Shown in pieces: positions 33,712 to 43,434 of a stretch of 64,000 nucleotides of DNA. Positions within the stretch are counted from its first letter, which is position 1. Every line of letters starts with the position of its first letter. The DNA comes from Jeotgalibaca ciconiae (GTDB taxonomy: Bacteria > Bacillota > Bacilli > Lactobacillales > Aerococcaceae), in assembly GCF_003955755.1 (NCBI RefSeq), contig NZ_CP034465.1, forward strand, positions 1,351,001-1,415,000. The letters are read 5' to 3'. The position numbers and the translations under genes are program-made. The notes under the pieces are model-generated. The model searched no databases. It was not told where the DNA came from and saw only the letters and a program-made list of their open reading frames with translations.

Positions 33712-34166
33712 TTAATAGCAGGCAGCGCTCTATATTCGTTCCATGTAGAATCATTGACTATTTCCTTTATTTTTTCTTTCTCTGCGTCAGCATTGAAACA
33801 AAAATAACTTTTAATTTCATTCCTGCCTGTTGCAGTAATATAAGCAAGCTCGTCATTGATCCATTCAATTTCAAGGTTTTCTGAAGTGACGGGCATTAAC
33901 AGTTCTGTATTGATACTAGAGCTAAGTGCTGAAGAGGTCGTGTCTTCTTCAATAAGAAATCGAACGGACTCTCCTTTTCTTGAAATTTCAATATGATAGT
34001 TGTCGTGGGGAGAATCACTGGTTAATAGAACATGTTTTTCAAAAAAGAGTTCATAATTAAACTTTAGAACAGGAATACTTAAAAGAAGAAATACAGAAAG
34101 AACCATTAAAAAGAATATCCCACACCCTTGATTGGGAACATAGTCATTACGGGGGTTATTCTTCAT
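33684..34166 (-). CDS. Hypothetical one-helix membrane-anchored protein
   Basis: Protein of 160 residues with a polar N-terminus (KNNPRNDYVPNQ), one helix (about 14-36) and an outer domain with beta strands (YHIEISRKGESVRFLIEED, LEIEWINDELAYITATG) ending in SYFCFNADAEKEKIKEIV. I see no recognised domain; DUF5412-like proteins have a similar layout but the match is weak. The ATG follows GGAGGATAAC. A frameshifted membrane-protein remnant follows it. Confidence 0.65.
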   Translation of the reverse strand: MKNNPRNDYVPNQGCGIFFLMVLSVFLLLSIPVLKFNYELFFEKHVLLTSDSPHDNYHIEISRKGESVRFLIEEDTTSSALSSSINTELLMPVTSENLEIEWINDELAYITATGRNEIKSYFCFNADAEKEKIKEIVNDSTWNEYRALPAINAPNLYSSR

Positions 34167-34277
34167 ATTAGTTATCCTCCGTTGTTGAATTATTTTGACA
34201 GAATTTATTTTAAGACGTTAATGCTCTTTTTTGATATCGTTAGTAGTTAATAAAGATTGTACTACACTATATTATAA

Positions 34278-34317
34278 AAAAACACCTAAATTTCTTTTAA
34301 GAGAATTTAGGTGTTTG
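34278..34317 (-). terminator. Terminator after the FMN reductase gene
   Basis: AACACCTAAATTCTCTT / AGAAATTTAGGTGTT stem with T-run on the - strand. Confidence 0.85.
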
Positions 34318-34334
34318 CGATTATTTATTATTCT

Positions 34335-34898
34335 TTATTTTTCACGTACGGTTTTCAAAGCTTCTCCCCAACTTAACACTTGATCAAGTTGCGTGTTGAA
34401 TGTTTCTTCGTGTAATGCAGCTGGAGTAAATTCACTCATATCTTTGAAGTCAGTAAAGAGTGACATAACTACGTGCGTACGTACAGAAGCTACTTGTAGT
34501 TCCGCAAGAACCACACGTAGTGCTTCTGCAGCGCGAACCCCACCGGAAGATCCGTAACTGACAATACCTGCAGGCTTATTATTATATTCTACATATAAAT
34601 AATCGATGGCATTTTTCATTGCGGAGGTTATGCCGTGATTGTATTCCGGCGTAACAAATACAAATCCATCTAATGAAGCAATTTTTTCGGACCACGGTTT
34701 TGCTTCGGGTGTGACATAATCGGAACTGTAAGCTGCGGAGATTGGCTCATTGTATAGAGGTAGGTTGTAATCTGCGATATCTACTACCTCATATTCTGCA
34801 TCCCCACGCTTATCAGCCCATTCTTTCAACTTGTTTGCGACTTTTATGCTATTACGATTCGGACGAGTACTACCTGTGATAATTCCTATTTTCAACAT
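34335..34898 (-). CDS. NADPH-dependent FMN reductase family protein
   Basis: Flavoprotein of 187 residues with a flavodoxin-like fold. The phosphate loop GSTRPNRNS (about 9-17) and the flavin-binding PEYNHGITSAMKNAIDYLY (about 83-101) are both intact, and SYGSSGGVRAAEALR is the third loop. Relatives reduce FMN, quinones or azo dyes; the physiological substrate is not evident. It is a single gene with AGGAGGAA before the ATG and its own terminator. Confidence 0.92.
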   Translation of the reverse strand: MLKIGIITGSTRPNRNSIKVANKLKEWADKRGDAEYEVVDIADYNLPLYNEPISAAYSSDYVTPEAKPWSEKIASLDGFVFVTPEYNHGITSAMKNAIDYLYVEYNNKPAGIVSYGSSGGVRAAEALRVVLAELQVASVRTHVVMSLFTDFKDMSEFTPAALHEETFNTQLDQVLSWGEALKTVREK

Positions 34899-35100
34899 CT
34901 GTATTCCTCCTAATATTTAGTTAGTAAAAGCTTGTCTTACAAACTAAGGATAACGCAAGCTTAGTAGAAACTCAAATATTTTATTTCGAAATAGAGGTAA
35001 AATCATTCTTTAGACGGATTAAAATGGCCGTTGTATTCTTTATAATGGAACAGTAGAGAAATAGCGAAGGCAGTAATTCGATTTTAGGAGGAATAACGAT

Positions 35101-35388
35101 ATGAAAACAAGAAAAAAGACAACAGTAGCTCCTATGTCAAAAGTAAAGAACTTAGTGTCTGCAACGATGAATGGAAAAATAGATAAGAAAAAAAGATGGA
35201 TGATAGCGGGGATTTTACTTTATATTATTAGCCCAATTGACATCATTCCGGATTTTCTGCCGATTTCCGGCTATGCGGATGACATTGTCTTGCCGATTCT
35301 TTTAATTGTAGCAGAGAATTTGATCAGCAGTCATGCTGAGACAAAAAAAGATAGTGATCGCAAAGATGTCACTCCTCAAAACCAATAA
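35101..35388 (+). CDS. YkvA-family (DUF1232) protein
   Basis: Protein of 95 residues with a basic N-terminus. The DUF1232 hallmark ILLYIISPIDIIPDFLPISGYADDIVL (about 38-64) forms a hydrophobic hairpin, and the tail is charged and probably disordered. The role of the family is unknown. ATG after TAGGAGGAAT. Repeat copy C begins 6 bp past its stop and probably ends transcription. Confidence 0.85.
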   Translation: MKTRKKTTVAPMSKVKNLVSATMNGKIDKKKRWMIAGILLYIISPIDIIPDFLPISGYADDIVLPILLIVAENLISSHAETKKDSDRKDVTPQNQ

Positions 35389-35394
35389 TATTTT

Positions 35395-35525
35395 AGGGGC
35401 CGGGAAAAAACTCCCGGCCCCTCTAGTATTAACGAATAATAGTGGCGTAAACGTGCTCAAAAAGGCAGATCCGCGCATTATTCGTTCCAGTGATTCGGAT
35501 CTAAACGCCTTTTTTCCCACTCTCT
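35395..35525 (+). repeat. Dispersed structured repeat, family 1, copy C (short form)
   Basis: Outer hairpin GGGGCCGGGA / TCCCGGCCCC is perfect. The inner long stem has lost one arm, leaving a main stem of GATCCG / CGGATC, the same covariant form as copy B. It ends ACGCCTTTTTTCCCACTCTC like copy A. Confidence 0.85.
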
Positions 35526-35571
35526 TTTACGTTATACTTTGTTTAAAAGATGAAAAGATGAGGCGAATTCA

Positions 35572-36651
35572 ATGATTACATTAGAAAATGAAGAATTGAA
35601 AGTAACGATTGCTGAAAAAGGGGCAGAACTGCAAAGTATTTTTCATAAAAAAGATCAATTTGATTATTTGTGGCAAGGTGCTGAAGGGTATTGGTCAAAG
35701 CATGCACCAAATTTGTTTCCAATTGTTGGCCGTTTGAATGATAACAAGCATATAAAGGATGGAAAGATTTATGAAATGAACCAGCATGGTTTTGCTAGAG
35801 ATTTGGAATTTAAAGTAGGGGAGGTAACGCCAGATACAGTTGAATTAGTCTTGCAGGCAAATGAAGAGACCTTAAATCGCTACCCTTATGAATTTACTTT
35901 GAAGATTCACTATCGTTTAGACAAAAATCAGCTAGCGGTTACTTATTGTGTGGAGAATCATTCTGACGAAACAATGCCTTATTCGTTAGGAGGACATCCC
36001 GCATTCAATTTACCGATTAATGGGGAAGGGAAGTTCGAGGATTATAAACTTCATTTCAATGCCGGGGCTGGACTCGAAAGCTTAGAGTATTTTGAAATGG
36101 AACCGTTGCCGTATATGAGCGGTCGAAAACTGCCATTAACGGCTTTGAAAAATGGAGAAATTTCTATTGACCGTGAACTATTTGGGGCAGGCTTGGTAAT
36201 GGATATGGAAATGAAAGGAAGGATAGCAACTTTATATTCAAGTCAGTCTTCGCATAGTATTACTTTGAGTTTAGGCGATTTTCCGTATTTGTGTTTGTGG
36301 ACGGAAGAAGGGATGGAAGCACCGTTTCTTTGTGTAGAGCCGTTTCACGGTATGGCTGATGAATATGGTGAAGTAGGTGAACTGGCAGACAAAAGGGGAA
36401 TCAATCTGTTAGAAGCGGGCCAGAGAGATGGGCACCAGTATGTCATGATTTTTGATAATGAATGGGAAGTTTCGATTTGCTATCTCGATAACTTTATTGA
36501 AGTGTATCCTGCTTCGGAGCGCGAACTGGTAAAAATGAAAGAGCAGTTGTTGGATGAGTCTCGTGTTGACTTTTATGTAGGGACACAACACTTTGTGAAG
36601 AAGGAGCTTAAAGGAGTCGGTTGTGAGGGCTGGGGAATACAGTTTGATTAA
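35572..36651 (+). CDS. Aldose 1-epimerase family protein (LacX-like) with C-terminal extension
   Basis: Protein of 359 residues. Residues about 1-290 form a galactose-mutarotase-like domain (ENEELKVTIAEKGAELQSIF, YSLGGHPAFNLP with the catalytic-type His, FLCVEPFHGMAD), as in LacX-type sugar-phosphate mutarotases. About 65 further residues (QYVMIFDNEWEVSICYLDNF to GWGIQFD) exceed the usual length and match nothing I know. Substrate unknown. ATG after GATGAGGCG. Confidence 0.82.
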   Translation: MITLENEELKVTIAEKGAELQSIFHKKDQFDYLWQGAEGYWSKHAPNLFPIVGRLNDNKHIKDGKIYEMNQHGFARDLEFKVGEVTPDTVELVLQANEETLNRYPYEFTLKIHYRLDKNQLAVTYCVENHSDETMPYSLGGHPAFNLPINGEGKFEDYKLHFNAGAGLESLEYFEMEPLPYMSGRKLPLTALKNGEISIDRELFGAGLVMDMEMKGRIATLYSSQSSHSITLSLGDFPYLCLWTEEGMEAPFLCVEPFHGMADEYGEVGELADKRGINLLEAGQRDGHQYVMIFDNEWEVSICYLDNFIEVYPASERELVKMKEQLLDESRVDFYVGTQHFVKKELKGVGCEGWGIQFD

Positions 36652-36716
36652 TTCCATCTAGTGAGCACAAAATAGAGCGTTCACTAAACGAGATTGTTAG
36701 CCGCCATCTTCAAAAA

Positions 36717-36762
36717 ATAAGCCTCGATACAAATTAGTCGTTGTATCGAGGCTTATTTTTAT
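36717..36762. terminator. Bidirectional terminator
   Basis: AATAAGCCTCGATACAA / TTGTATCGAGGCTTATT perfect 17-bp stem between the epimerase gene and the convergent ABC operon. Confidence 0.9.
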
Positions 36763-36834
36763 TTTATATTAGAATTTCCTCTCCATTATATTGTCTGACA
36801 AAAAATGAGAAAGCACTCTAATTTTTAGTGAAAA

Positions 36835-37635
36835 TCATTCCGTAACAGGACTGAATACTATGGAAGAGAAATCTTTGATATAAAGAATCTGGCTATCCTC
36901 AAGCTCGACGACCAGGGAGGCACCCTCTTCTTCGTTAAAGTAAGAGGAAACAACTTCAATAATTTGGTAACTTTTATCTTCATTCAGTAGATAAAAGTAT
37001 TTTACACCGGAACCGCCTGAAGGCATAGGAAGGGAAACGGAATAGGCACCGGCCTTAATATCAGCACCCACATGAAAAATCCCGTTCGTAAATTCGTACG
37101 CCCCTTCTTCCAGCGGCGGTTGTTCAGGACCACCGACGATGGTATATTCGTGAAAAGAATCTGCCGGATGATTTGCCAATAAAAGAAGAGGGTCCGTTTC
37201 GGAATTGGCACTAATTTGCATGCCATCATATAAGTTAAGTTCAATATTCCCTGATGAAAAATCAAGGACTTGTTGGTAAACAACTTCACCACTTGAATCA
37301 GCAACCGTCAGATAGCCTGATTCAAAGTTCCGTATAATAATATAACGGCCTTCGGGGACATCTTTTCCAATAACGATTGGATCTGACAAAATGCGCATTA
37401 AGAGCTCTTCACCTTCAAACTCCAGCGGTTCTTGAAAAAAGAAATCCGGAATTGTCGGAGCCATGGCTTCTTTTTCCTCGCCAATAATCTCTTGACGTGC
37501 CTGATAAGCTGAAATGGCTTCTTCATTTTTATCAATTGTACGACCATCATAGCTTTCTTTGGCAAATCCGGCAAAGGAAGCACAGCCTGTTAATAAAGGA
37601 ATGGCCATCAATAAACAATAAACTTTTTTATTCAT
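36835..37635 (-). CDS. Lipoprotein at the end of an ABC-2 transporter operon
   Basis: Predicted lipoprotein of 266 residues, lipobox LLTGC (Cys18). The start is ATG 37635 behind AAGGAGTGATG, 4 bp after the ATPase stop; the frame is open far upstream into the ATPase gene, but that part is a shadow. The body has two similar halves (GKDVPEGRYIIIRN ... LYDGMQISA and GADIKAGAYSVSLP ... VELEDSQILYI), a pattern seen in small beta-rich Gram-positive surface proteins. Probably works with the ABC system. Confidence 0.78.
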   Translation of the reverse strand: MNKKVYCLLMAIPLLTGCASFAGFAKESYDGRTIDKNEEAISAYQARQEIIGEEKEAMAPTIPDFFFQEPLEFEGEELLMRILSDPIVIGKDVPEGRYIIIRNFESGYLTVADSSGEVVYQQVLDFSSGNIELNLYDGMQISANSETDPLLLLANHPADSFHEYTIVGGPEQPPLEEGAYEFTNGIFHVGADIKAGAYSVSLPMPSGGSGVKYFYLLNEDKSYQIIEVVSSYFNEEEGASLVVELEDSQILYIKDFSSIVFSPVTE

Positions 37636-37639
37636 GACA

Positions 37640-38539
37640 TCACTCCTTGTTTTCAGTTGTAAAATCATAAATACGGATATAATGATCTGCTGTTCCAAGC
37701 GGGCCGATTGATGTGGTTTCCGCTTGATGAGAACGAAGCAGGGAGAAGTATTGCTTGGCTTCTTCTTCATTTTGAATCGGAATACAACATAGACCGTTAT
37801 CCAGATACAGGGTGCCATCCGGAAGATTTCCAAGTGAATCGTAGGATTGTCGGGAAATTTTTCCTTTTACATAGGACACCTTTTCTTCATGGTGGTCCGA
37901 AATAAAGATAAAGCGCCCATTTTCCAAGAATAAAACTTTATCTGCATATTCATCTAAGTTATCCAATAAATGCGAAGCGACCATAATGATTTTTCCTTCT
38001 GATCGTAATGTTTCCAGAACACTTGAAACTAAATTAACATTTTCAGGGTCAAGGCCATTCATCACTTCATCCATCAACATAATGGGAGTATTGGCAGCGC
38101 ACATCATGGCGAAGCAAAGCCGTTGTCTCATTCCCAGCGAATAAGTATGAACTTTTCGATCGACATAGTGGCCCATATGTAACATATCAATAATGGCCTC
38201 CACACGGGAAGTGTCTTTTTGCCAGATTTCTGAATAAAGTTGAATGTGTTCGCGGCCCGAAAAGTTCTCATATAAGTCAGCTTGGTCAGGGAAAAAAGTA
38301 ATTTTTTTATGTAATTTTAAAATATCCTTTCGGCTGTTTTGATAAGCTTTTCCATCGATAGCGACACTACCGCTTTTTAACGGAATATAATGCATGATGG
38401 CATTGAAGAGTGTTGTTTTTCCGGTTCCGTTTGGCGCGACAATCCCGATGATGGAACCATCGTCGATATCAAAGCTAATGGCATCTAAAATGGTTCGTCC
38501 GCCAAATTTGACGGTTAAATCTTTTACTGATAAGGTCAT
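37640..38539 (-). CDS. ABC transporter ATP-binding protein
   Basis: ATPase of 299 residues of the BcrA/CcmA-like type. Walker A APNGTGKTT (about 35-43), signature YSLGMRQRL (about 133-141), Walker B IMLMDE with NGLDP (about 155-166), and switch His in VASHLLDN. A C-terminal extension of about 85 residues may bind the permeases. It overlaps the preceding permease by 4 bp. Substrate unknown; similar systems export peptides or lipids. Confidence 0.9.
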   Translation of the reverse strand: MTLSVKDLTVKFGGRTILDAISFDIDDGSIIGIVAPNGTGKTTLFNAIMHYIPLKSGSVAIDGKAYQNSRKDILKLHKKITFFPDQADLYENFSGREHIQLYSEIWQKDTSRVEAIIDMLHMGHYVDRKVHTYSLGMRQRLCFAMMCAANTPIMLMDEVMNGLDPENVNLVSSVLETLRSEGKIIMVASHLLDNLDEYADKVLFLENGRFIFISDHHEEKVSYVKGKISRQSYDSLGNLPDGTLYLDNGLCCIPIQNEEEAKQYFSLLRSHQAETTSIGPLGTADHYIRIYDFTTENKE

Positions 38540-39723
38540 GCGCTCATCCTCCTTCGTAGCCCAAGAGTCTGGGTTTGGATTCGATCAAAAATACGGGTAA
38601 AGAGTCCTTCTAAAATGACAATCGACAGAAGCATTAATAAAATGCCTTTCCACATGTAGGTCGCTGACAATCCGGTGCTTGCAGCTGTATCTCCCATTAA
38701 TATCGATTCAACATGGAAATACAAGCTCGGTTGCCAGGATGAAAATGGCTGGGTAAGCTGCCATAGAGACGGCACGAAAAATAGTCCCAATACAATGATG
38801 ATGGTTAAATAAATGGTTCGGAATATCCAGCTGAGTCCCACTGTTAATAATAGAAGCAGGTAGCTTAGAAGCATGGCGGAACCAATAGCAACCAAGGCAT
38901 ACTGCCAGATAGCAACTGGAACATAACCGTTCTTAGAATAAATAATCACTGGATACCACAAGCTTCCGGGAGTTTCGAGCGATAGGCTAAACAAATAGCT
39001 AGCTAGCAGTCCAAGAAGGGAAGTTACCCACATCACCGTCCACAATTGTAAAGTGCGTGTGCGCCACTGTTTCTTCCAAGGAACCGGGAGACCATGAGTG
39101 ATACTCCAGTTTTTTGTTTGGTCACGTGTGAATCGATCACAGCCTAAGAGGGCGATAAACAGAAACAGAACGAAGCCGATCATCATATTCACTTCTTCCA
39201 AGAAGATGTTGCTTGCAGAAAAGGAGTTCCATTCGATATCGAGTCCTTTTTCTTCCATATAATTAAAGAAGGCGACATCTTGACGGATGGAATCTTCATC
39301 AGGCATATAACTCATTAAATAATCATAGTATTCAAAGTCAGTCAATTCTAACAGGTAGGCATTGTTACGGGCGATGTTCGTACCGTTTTCCAAATAACTA
39401 TCGAAGACATGCTCCAATCCTTTTATTTCGTTTCCATCACGTTGAGAAAGAATGTAAAGCTGCATGCCGTATAGCATTTGTTGTTTTGCTAAAGTATCAT
39501 ACACTTCTTTTCCATCAACGCCTGAAAAGACACTGTCAGGGATTGAGTTGAATAACTGATGGATTATGTGATATTGGTCTTCCATTTCCTCTTCAGGAAA
39601 AGATAAGTTTTGTTGCTGATATAAAAGGGAAAAAGAGCTGAAAAAAATTAAAAAGCCAAACAATAAGACACGTGTTTTCCAATCTCTTATCAGTTTTTTC
39701 CATTCCCATTTTGCTAAGTGCAT
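38536..39723 (-). CDS. ABC-2-type permease subunit
   Basis: Membrane protein of 395 residues with six predicted helices. One is near the N-terminus (about 18-35), followed by an outer domain of about 130 residues and five helices from about 165 on. WKNWSITHGLPVPWKKQWRTRTLQLWTVMW resembles the coupling region of ABC-2 permeases. It begins 12 bp after its sister permease gene with AAGGAGG. The two permeases share the same layout and probably form a heterodimer. Confidence 0.82.
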   Translation of the reverse strand: MHLAKWEWKKLIRDWKTRVLLFGFLIFFSSFSLLYQQQNLSFPEEEMEDQYHIIHQLFNSIPDSVFSGVDGKEVYDTLAKQQMLYGMQLYILSQRDGNEIKGLEHVFDSYLENGTNIARNNAYLLELTDFEYYDYLMSYMPDEDSIRQDVAFFNYMEEKGLDIEWNSFSASNIFLEEVNMMIGFVLFLFIALLGCDRFTRDQTKNWSITHGLPVPWKKQWRTRTLQLWTVMWVTSLLGLLASYLFSLSLETPGSLWYPVIIYSKNGYVPVAIWQYALVAIGSAMLLSYLLLLLTVGLSWIFRTIYLTIIIVLGLFFVPSLWQLTQPFSSWQPSLYFHVESILMGDTAASTGLSATYMWKGILLMLLSIVILEGLFTRIFDRIQTQTLGLRRRMSA

Positions 39724-39735
39724 CTTTTCCCTCCT

Positions 39736-40938
39736 TTATCCAATGAATTTCTGACGTGTGCGAATGTAAGTTGCGATAGCTAACAGAACTTCAACACCGA
39801 TTAATGTAGCCGCAATAACAAAAAGGCCTTGATTTACGGTGATGGTGGGTGTGTTTAACATAAAATTCTTTTCCCCAGATATGACTTTTCCAAAGTCAAA
39901 ATAAGTTTGAGGGAAGTGACTAATATCGATGCCAAAAATGTCCCGAGTTGTGCGGCTGAAATATAATTTTTCGAACAATAAAACGAATAGGCCGGCAACG
40001 AAGACCACAACCTCTTGGCGAAAAAGTAGAGACAGCAGGGCCGAAAGTCGGATAAAGAGATAGAGTAACAACAGTAAAAATGGTATGGTCTTTAGTAGAA
40101 ATGATCCGATGCTCATTAAGCTGTATACATCAGGATTCATCATATAGTCCTCACTGTAGTTGAAAAGTGGTACTTGCCAACTTAGAGAACCAAAGCCATA
40201 TAGTAATCCGTTTACAATAAAAAACAGTAGGGCTGCTGCTGCGAAAAAAATCAAAACGAAGCTTAAAATAGCTAAAGACTGCGTGAAGAGGTAACGCCCC
40301 CAGCCGATCGGTACACCAATCTGTTGCGTTCGCTTGCGAACACCCAGAACAAAAACGTCAGCAGCAATGAAAAGGGTCAGTACGATGAGAATCGTTGGTC
40401 CCCAATTATGAAGAAAGAGCTGGATCTGCTGCCAAGATGTTTTTTCTTGAAGGACATGGAACGAAAGGATATCTGGATCGTAGCTCCCAATCCGATTGTG
40501 GTTGTTTACTGAATCGTATTCCCGATCTTTCCCCGGGTACAAGGAGTGCTTGTTGTAATAGTCATTCTTTTCCTCAAAGTGGAAATCAGGGACATACACA
40601 TTCGTCAATTCAATGTAGCGGCCCACATCCCCGTTTTCAATAGCAGCTAGTAAGGCACGGCTATTTTCATATTTGTATTTTCCATCGGCATAAGCCGATT
40701 TTCCCGTAAACAAATTAACGTTAAAGTTGCCTTTTTCAGCAGCAGTTTCCATAATCCCTTTGTTGGATTGGACGCTCATTTTCAATTGATCAAGATCAAT
40801 AGTGTCATAGCCATTCTGCTTCGTAAGGAAGAAGCCGCTATAGAAAATAATACCGATAAAAACAAGCGCGATAGTCAATCTATTTTTACTATTTCGCATT
40901 AAATGCAACCAAGTTTCTTTAAATAAAGATAAAGTCAT
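39736..40938 (-). CDS. ABC-2-type permease subunit
   Basis: Membrane protein of 400 residues and first gene of the four-gene operon. Same layout as the next gene: helix at about 21-38, outer domain of about 125 residues (NVYVPDFHFEEKNDYYNKHSL), then five helices. The QQIGVPIGWGRYLFTQSLAIL stretch matches the cytoplasmic coupling site in its sister. ATG after AGGGAGACG. No linked two-component system or self-resistance gene, so the substrate remains open. Confidence 0.82.
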   Translation of the reverse strand: MTLSLFKETWLHLMRNSKNRLTIALVFIGIIFYSGFFLTKQNGYDTIDLDQLKMSVQSNKGIMETAAEKGNFNVNLFTGKSAYADGKYKYENSRALLAAIENGDVGRYIELTNVYVPDFHFEEKNDYYNKHSLYPGKDREYDSVNNHNRIGSYDPDILSFHVLQEKTSWQQIQLFLHNWGPTILIVLTLFIAADVFVLGVRKRTQQIGVPIGWGRYLFTQSLAILSFVLIFFAAAALLFFIVNGLLYGFGSLSWQVPLFNYSEDYMMNPDVYSLMSIGSFLLKTIPFLLLLLYLFIRLSALLSLLFRQEVVVFVAGLFVLLFEKLYFSRTTRDIFGIDISHFPQTYFDFGKVISGEKNFMLNTPTITVNQGLFVIAATLIGVEVLLAIATYIRTRQKFIG

Positions 40939-41044
40939 GTCACGTCTCCCTTCTTTTTAATCAAATTACTACTAGTTTATCATATTGATTTAACTAATTG
41001 GGCATTAATCAACAAATGTTTAGGAGGTAGATGAAGTCTCACCT

Positions 41045-41103
41045 TAAAAAAAGTAGTAACCCCCAAAAGTTAGATTAGAATCTAAACATTTTGAGGGTCA
41101 CTG
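41045..41103 (-). terminator. Long terminator hairpin after the small membrane protein gene
   Basis: On the - strand AGTGACCCTCAAAA ... TTTAGATT / AATCTAA ... TTTTGGGGGTTACT, followed by TACTTTTTTT. About 24 paired bases. Confidence 0.8.
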
Positions 41104-41132
41104 CCAGATAATAGATTGAAAGGGCATTAAAT

Positions 41133-41321
41133 TTATTTTTTGGTCTTTTTGTACATTCTAAACTCCAAAATAAAAAAGAAAATAGCAAGTATAAAGAAAA
41201 CAGACATTAGGATAGAATCACTTGGATTATAAGCAGCAAAAGACATTGATTTTAGAAAGTTTTGATAAAAGTAAATAATGATTCCAAAAATGAGACAGAG
41301 AACTGCATTCAGCGCATACAT
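41133..41321 (-). CDS. Small two-helix membrane protein
   Basis: Protein of 62 residues with helices at about 5-20 and 36-53, and a basic end (EFRMYKKTKK). AAAGGAGG 7 bp before the ATG and a strong terminator behind it support a real, independently expressed gene. In size and build it recalls the array peptides, but it lacks their P-x-N-x-K-x-G loop. Function unknown. Confidence 0.65.
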   Translation of the reverse strand: MYALNAVLCLIFGIIIYFYQNFLKSMSFAAYNPSDSILMSVFFILAIFFFILEFRMYKKTKK

Positions 41322-41471
41322 ATTTTAACCTCCTTTCAAAGAAAGCGGTTGTTTTTTTCGTATATTATAGTAAATAATAAACACGAAGTACAATAAAAGA
41401 AGGGCAGCGCATGTGGCTTTTTTAGCGATGGTTTTGTTAACCATTAACTATATTTTAGCAGTTTACAAATA

Positions 41472-41513
41472 AAGCGAGAAAAAGAATGAAAAAATCATTC
41501 TTTTTTCTCGCTT
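41472..41513 (-). terminator. Terminator after the ABC exporter
   Basis: AAGCGAGAAAAA(A)GAATGA / TCATTCTTTTTCTCGCTT perfect stem, 23 bp past the stop on the - strand. Confidence 0.85.
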
Positions 41514-41535
41514 GTTTGCTTTTCTGATTTTCGGC

Positions 41536-43251
41536 TTATTCCAAAAATTGTGCTTCATATAAGCGGCGGTATGTTCCGCCAACTTTCATCAATTCTTCGT
41601 GGGTTCCTTGTTCGGAAATCCCATTTTCGTCTACCACAACGATGCGGGTCGCATGTTTAATGGTTGCGAGACGATGGGCAATGATCAAGGTTGTGCGTCC
41701 TTCAGCCAGAGAATCAAGGGATTCTTGAATCACTTGTTCTGTTTCTGTATCCAGAGCAGAAGTTGCTTCATCCAAAATTAAAATTGGTGGGTTTTTCAAG
41801 AACATGCGGGCAATCGATAGGCGTTGTTTTTGACCGCCGGATAGTTTGACACCGCGTTCTCCGATAATGGTATCCAAACCTTCTGGCATGGATGCAATGA
41901 CGTGATCAAGGTTTGCTAGTGTAGCCGCATGTTTTACTTCTTCCTCAGTCGCATCCAATTTTCCATATTTAATGTTTTCTCGGATGGTTCCCGGGAAAAG
42001 GTAGACATCTTGTTGGACAACACCAATTTCATTTCGTAAAGAAGACATGGTGACATCTTGGATATTGTATCCATCAACCGTGATACTGCCTCCTTTAATT
42101 TCATAAAAGCGTGGTAATAAATTACATAGCGTCGTTTTACCTGCTCCACTTGGACCAACAAAAGCAACGGTTTCGCCTGCTTCAATGGATAAACTGATAT
42201 TATCAAGTACTTTTTCAGACTCGTCATACCAGAAGGAAACATTTTTGTATTCAATATCGCCTTTTAAGTTATGAACATCCACTGCACCTGCTTTATCCTT
42301 AATGGTTGGTGGGCGGTCCATTTCTTCAGAGAAGCGGCGGAAGCCTGCGATTCCTTTTGGATACATTTCAATCATGTTGTTTACTTTTTCAATCGGACGG
42401 ACGAAAATATTCGATAAAAGAATAAATCCAACAAAATCTCCATAACTCAATTCACCTCGAATGGTATAGTAAGAGCCAAAGAACAGGGCAAATAAGTTAA
42501 TCAAACGAATAATCAAATAGTTATAAGAGGAACTAAAGCCCATCATTCTATAGAAGAGAAGTTTTGATTTCCGGTAAGATTGATTCAAAAATTTGAATCG
42601 TTCTGCTTCGTGTTCCTCATTCGCGAATGCCTGAACGACACGAATTCCGCTTACAGAGGCTTCAATACCAGCATTGAATTCGCCTAAATCTTCAAAAATA
42701 CGAGTATTTACTTGAGTCATTTTCCTATTAAAGTAAGAAACGGCAAACATAATCAACGGGATCAAGCAAACCGTCGCAATGGCTAATTGTGTATGAACTT
42801 GAAGCATCAATAAGAATGCCCCTAATAAAGTAATGATCGTAATGAAAATATCTTCTGGTCCATGATGCGCTACTTCTGAAATTTCAAAAAGATCGGTTGT
42901 TAGTCGCGTCATCAACTTTCCAGTTTTATGATTATCATAATAGCTGAAGCTTTGCTTTTGCATATGGGTGAATAATTCTTGTCGCATATCAGTTTCAATA
43001 TTCACACCCAGCTTATGACCAAAGTAAGTAACAATATATTGCATAGCTGTATTGATAATATATAGCAGTAATAAACCCAATGAAGATAAAATAACGAGAT
43101 TCCATTTCCCGGAAGGCAAGATACTATCAATAACATTATTGACTGCCACAGGAAAGGCCAACTCTAAAACCGCAGCAATTACAGCACAAGCAAAATCAAG
43201 GATAAACAATGATTTATAAGGGCGATAATAGCTAAAAAATCGTTTAAGCAT
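41536..43251 (-). CDS. ABC exporter, fused membrane and ATPase domains
   Basis: Half-size ABC exporter of 571 residues. Six-helix type IV membrane domain (about 1-310), then ATPase with Walker A GPSGAGKTT, signature LSGGQKQRLSIARMF, Walker B ILILDEATSALDTE and switch His IIAHRL. It resembles MsbA/LmrA-like multidrug or lipid exporters and would work as a homodimer, since no partner half-transporter adjoins. The start is ATG 43251 (AAAGGAGG upstream); the frame is open for 25 more codons without a ribosome site. Confidence 0.92.
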   Translation of the reverse strand: MLKRFFSYYRPYKSLFILDFACAVIAAVLELAFPVAVNNVIDSILPSGKWNLVILSSLGLLLLYIINTAMQYIVTYFGHKLGVNIETDMRQELFTHMQKQSFSYYDNHKTGKLMTRLTTDLFEISEVAHHGPEDIFITIITLLGAFLLMLQVHTQLAIATVCLIPLIMFAVSYFNRKMTQVNTRIFEDLGEFNAGIEASVSGIRVVQAFANEEHEAERFKFLNQSYRKSKLLFYRMMGFSSSYNYLIIRLINLFALFFGSYYTIRGELSYGDFVGFILLSNIFVRPIEKVNNMIEMYPKGIAGFRRFSEEMDRPPTIKDKAGAVDVHNLKGDIEYKNVSFWYDESEKVLDNISLSIEAGETVAFVGPSGAGKTTLCNLLPRFYEIKGGSITVDGYNIQDVTMSSLRNEIGVVQQDVYLFPGTIRENIKYGKLDATEEEVKHAATLANLDHVIASMPEGLDTIIGERGVKLSGGQKQRLSIARMFLKNPPILILDEATSALDTETEQVIQESLDSLAEGRTTLIIAHRLATIKHATRIVVVDENGISEQGTHEELMKVGGTYRRLYEAQFLE

Positions 43252-43434
43252 AGGGGGCCTCCTTTGAAATAATATAATGAACTTAAACACAACCATAATT
43301 ATGGCATACAAAAAAAGAAGAAACAACTTTTCAAGACTTTTAAATATATCATAATTTTTTTCCTGTTATCTTTCTCTTAATAAATTTATGATAGGCTGTT
43401 TTTAATTGTAAAGATAAGAATAGGAGTGGACAAA

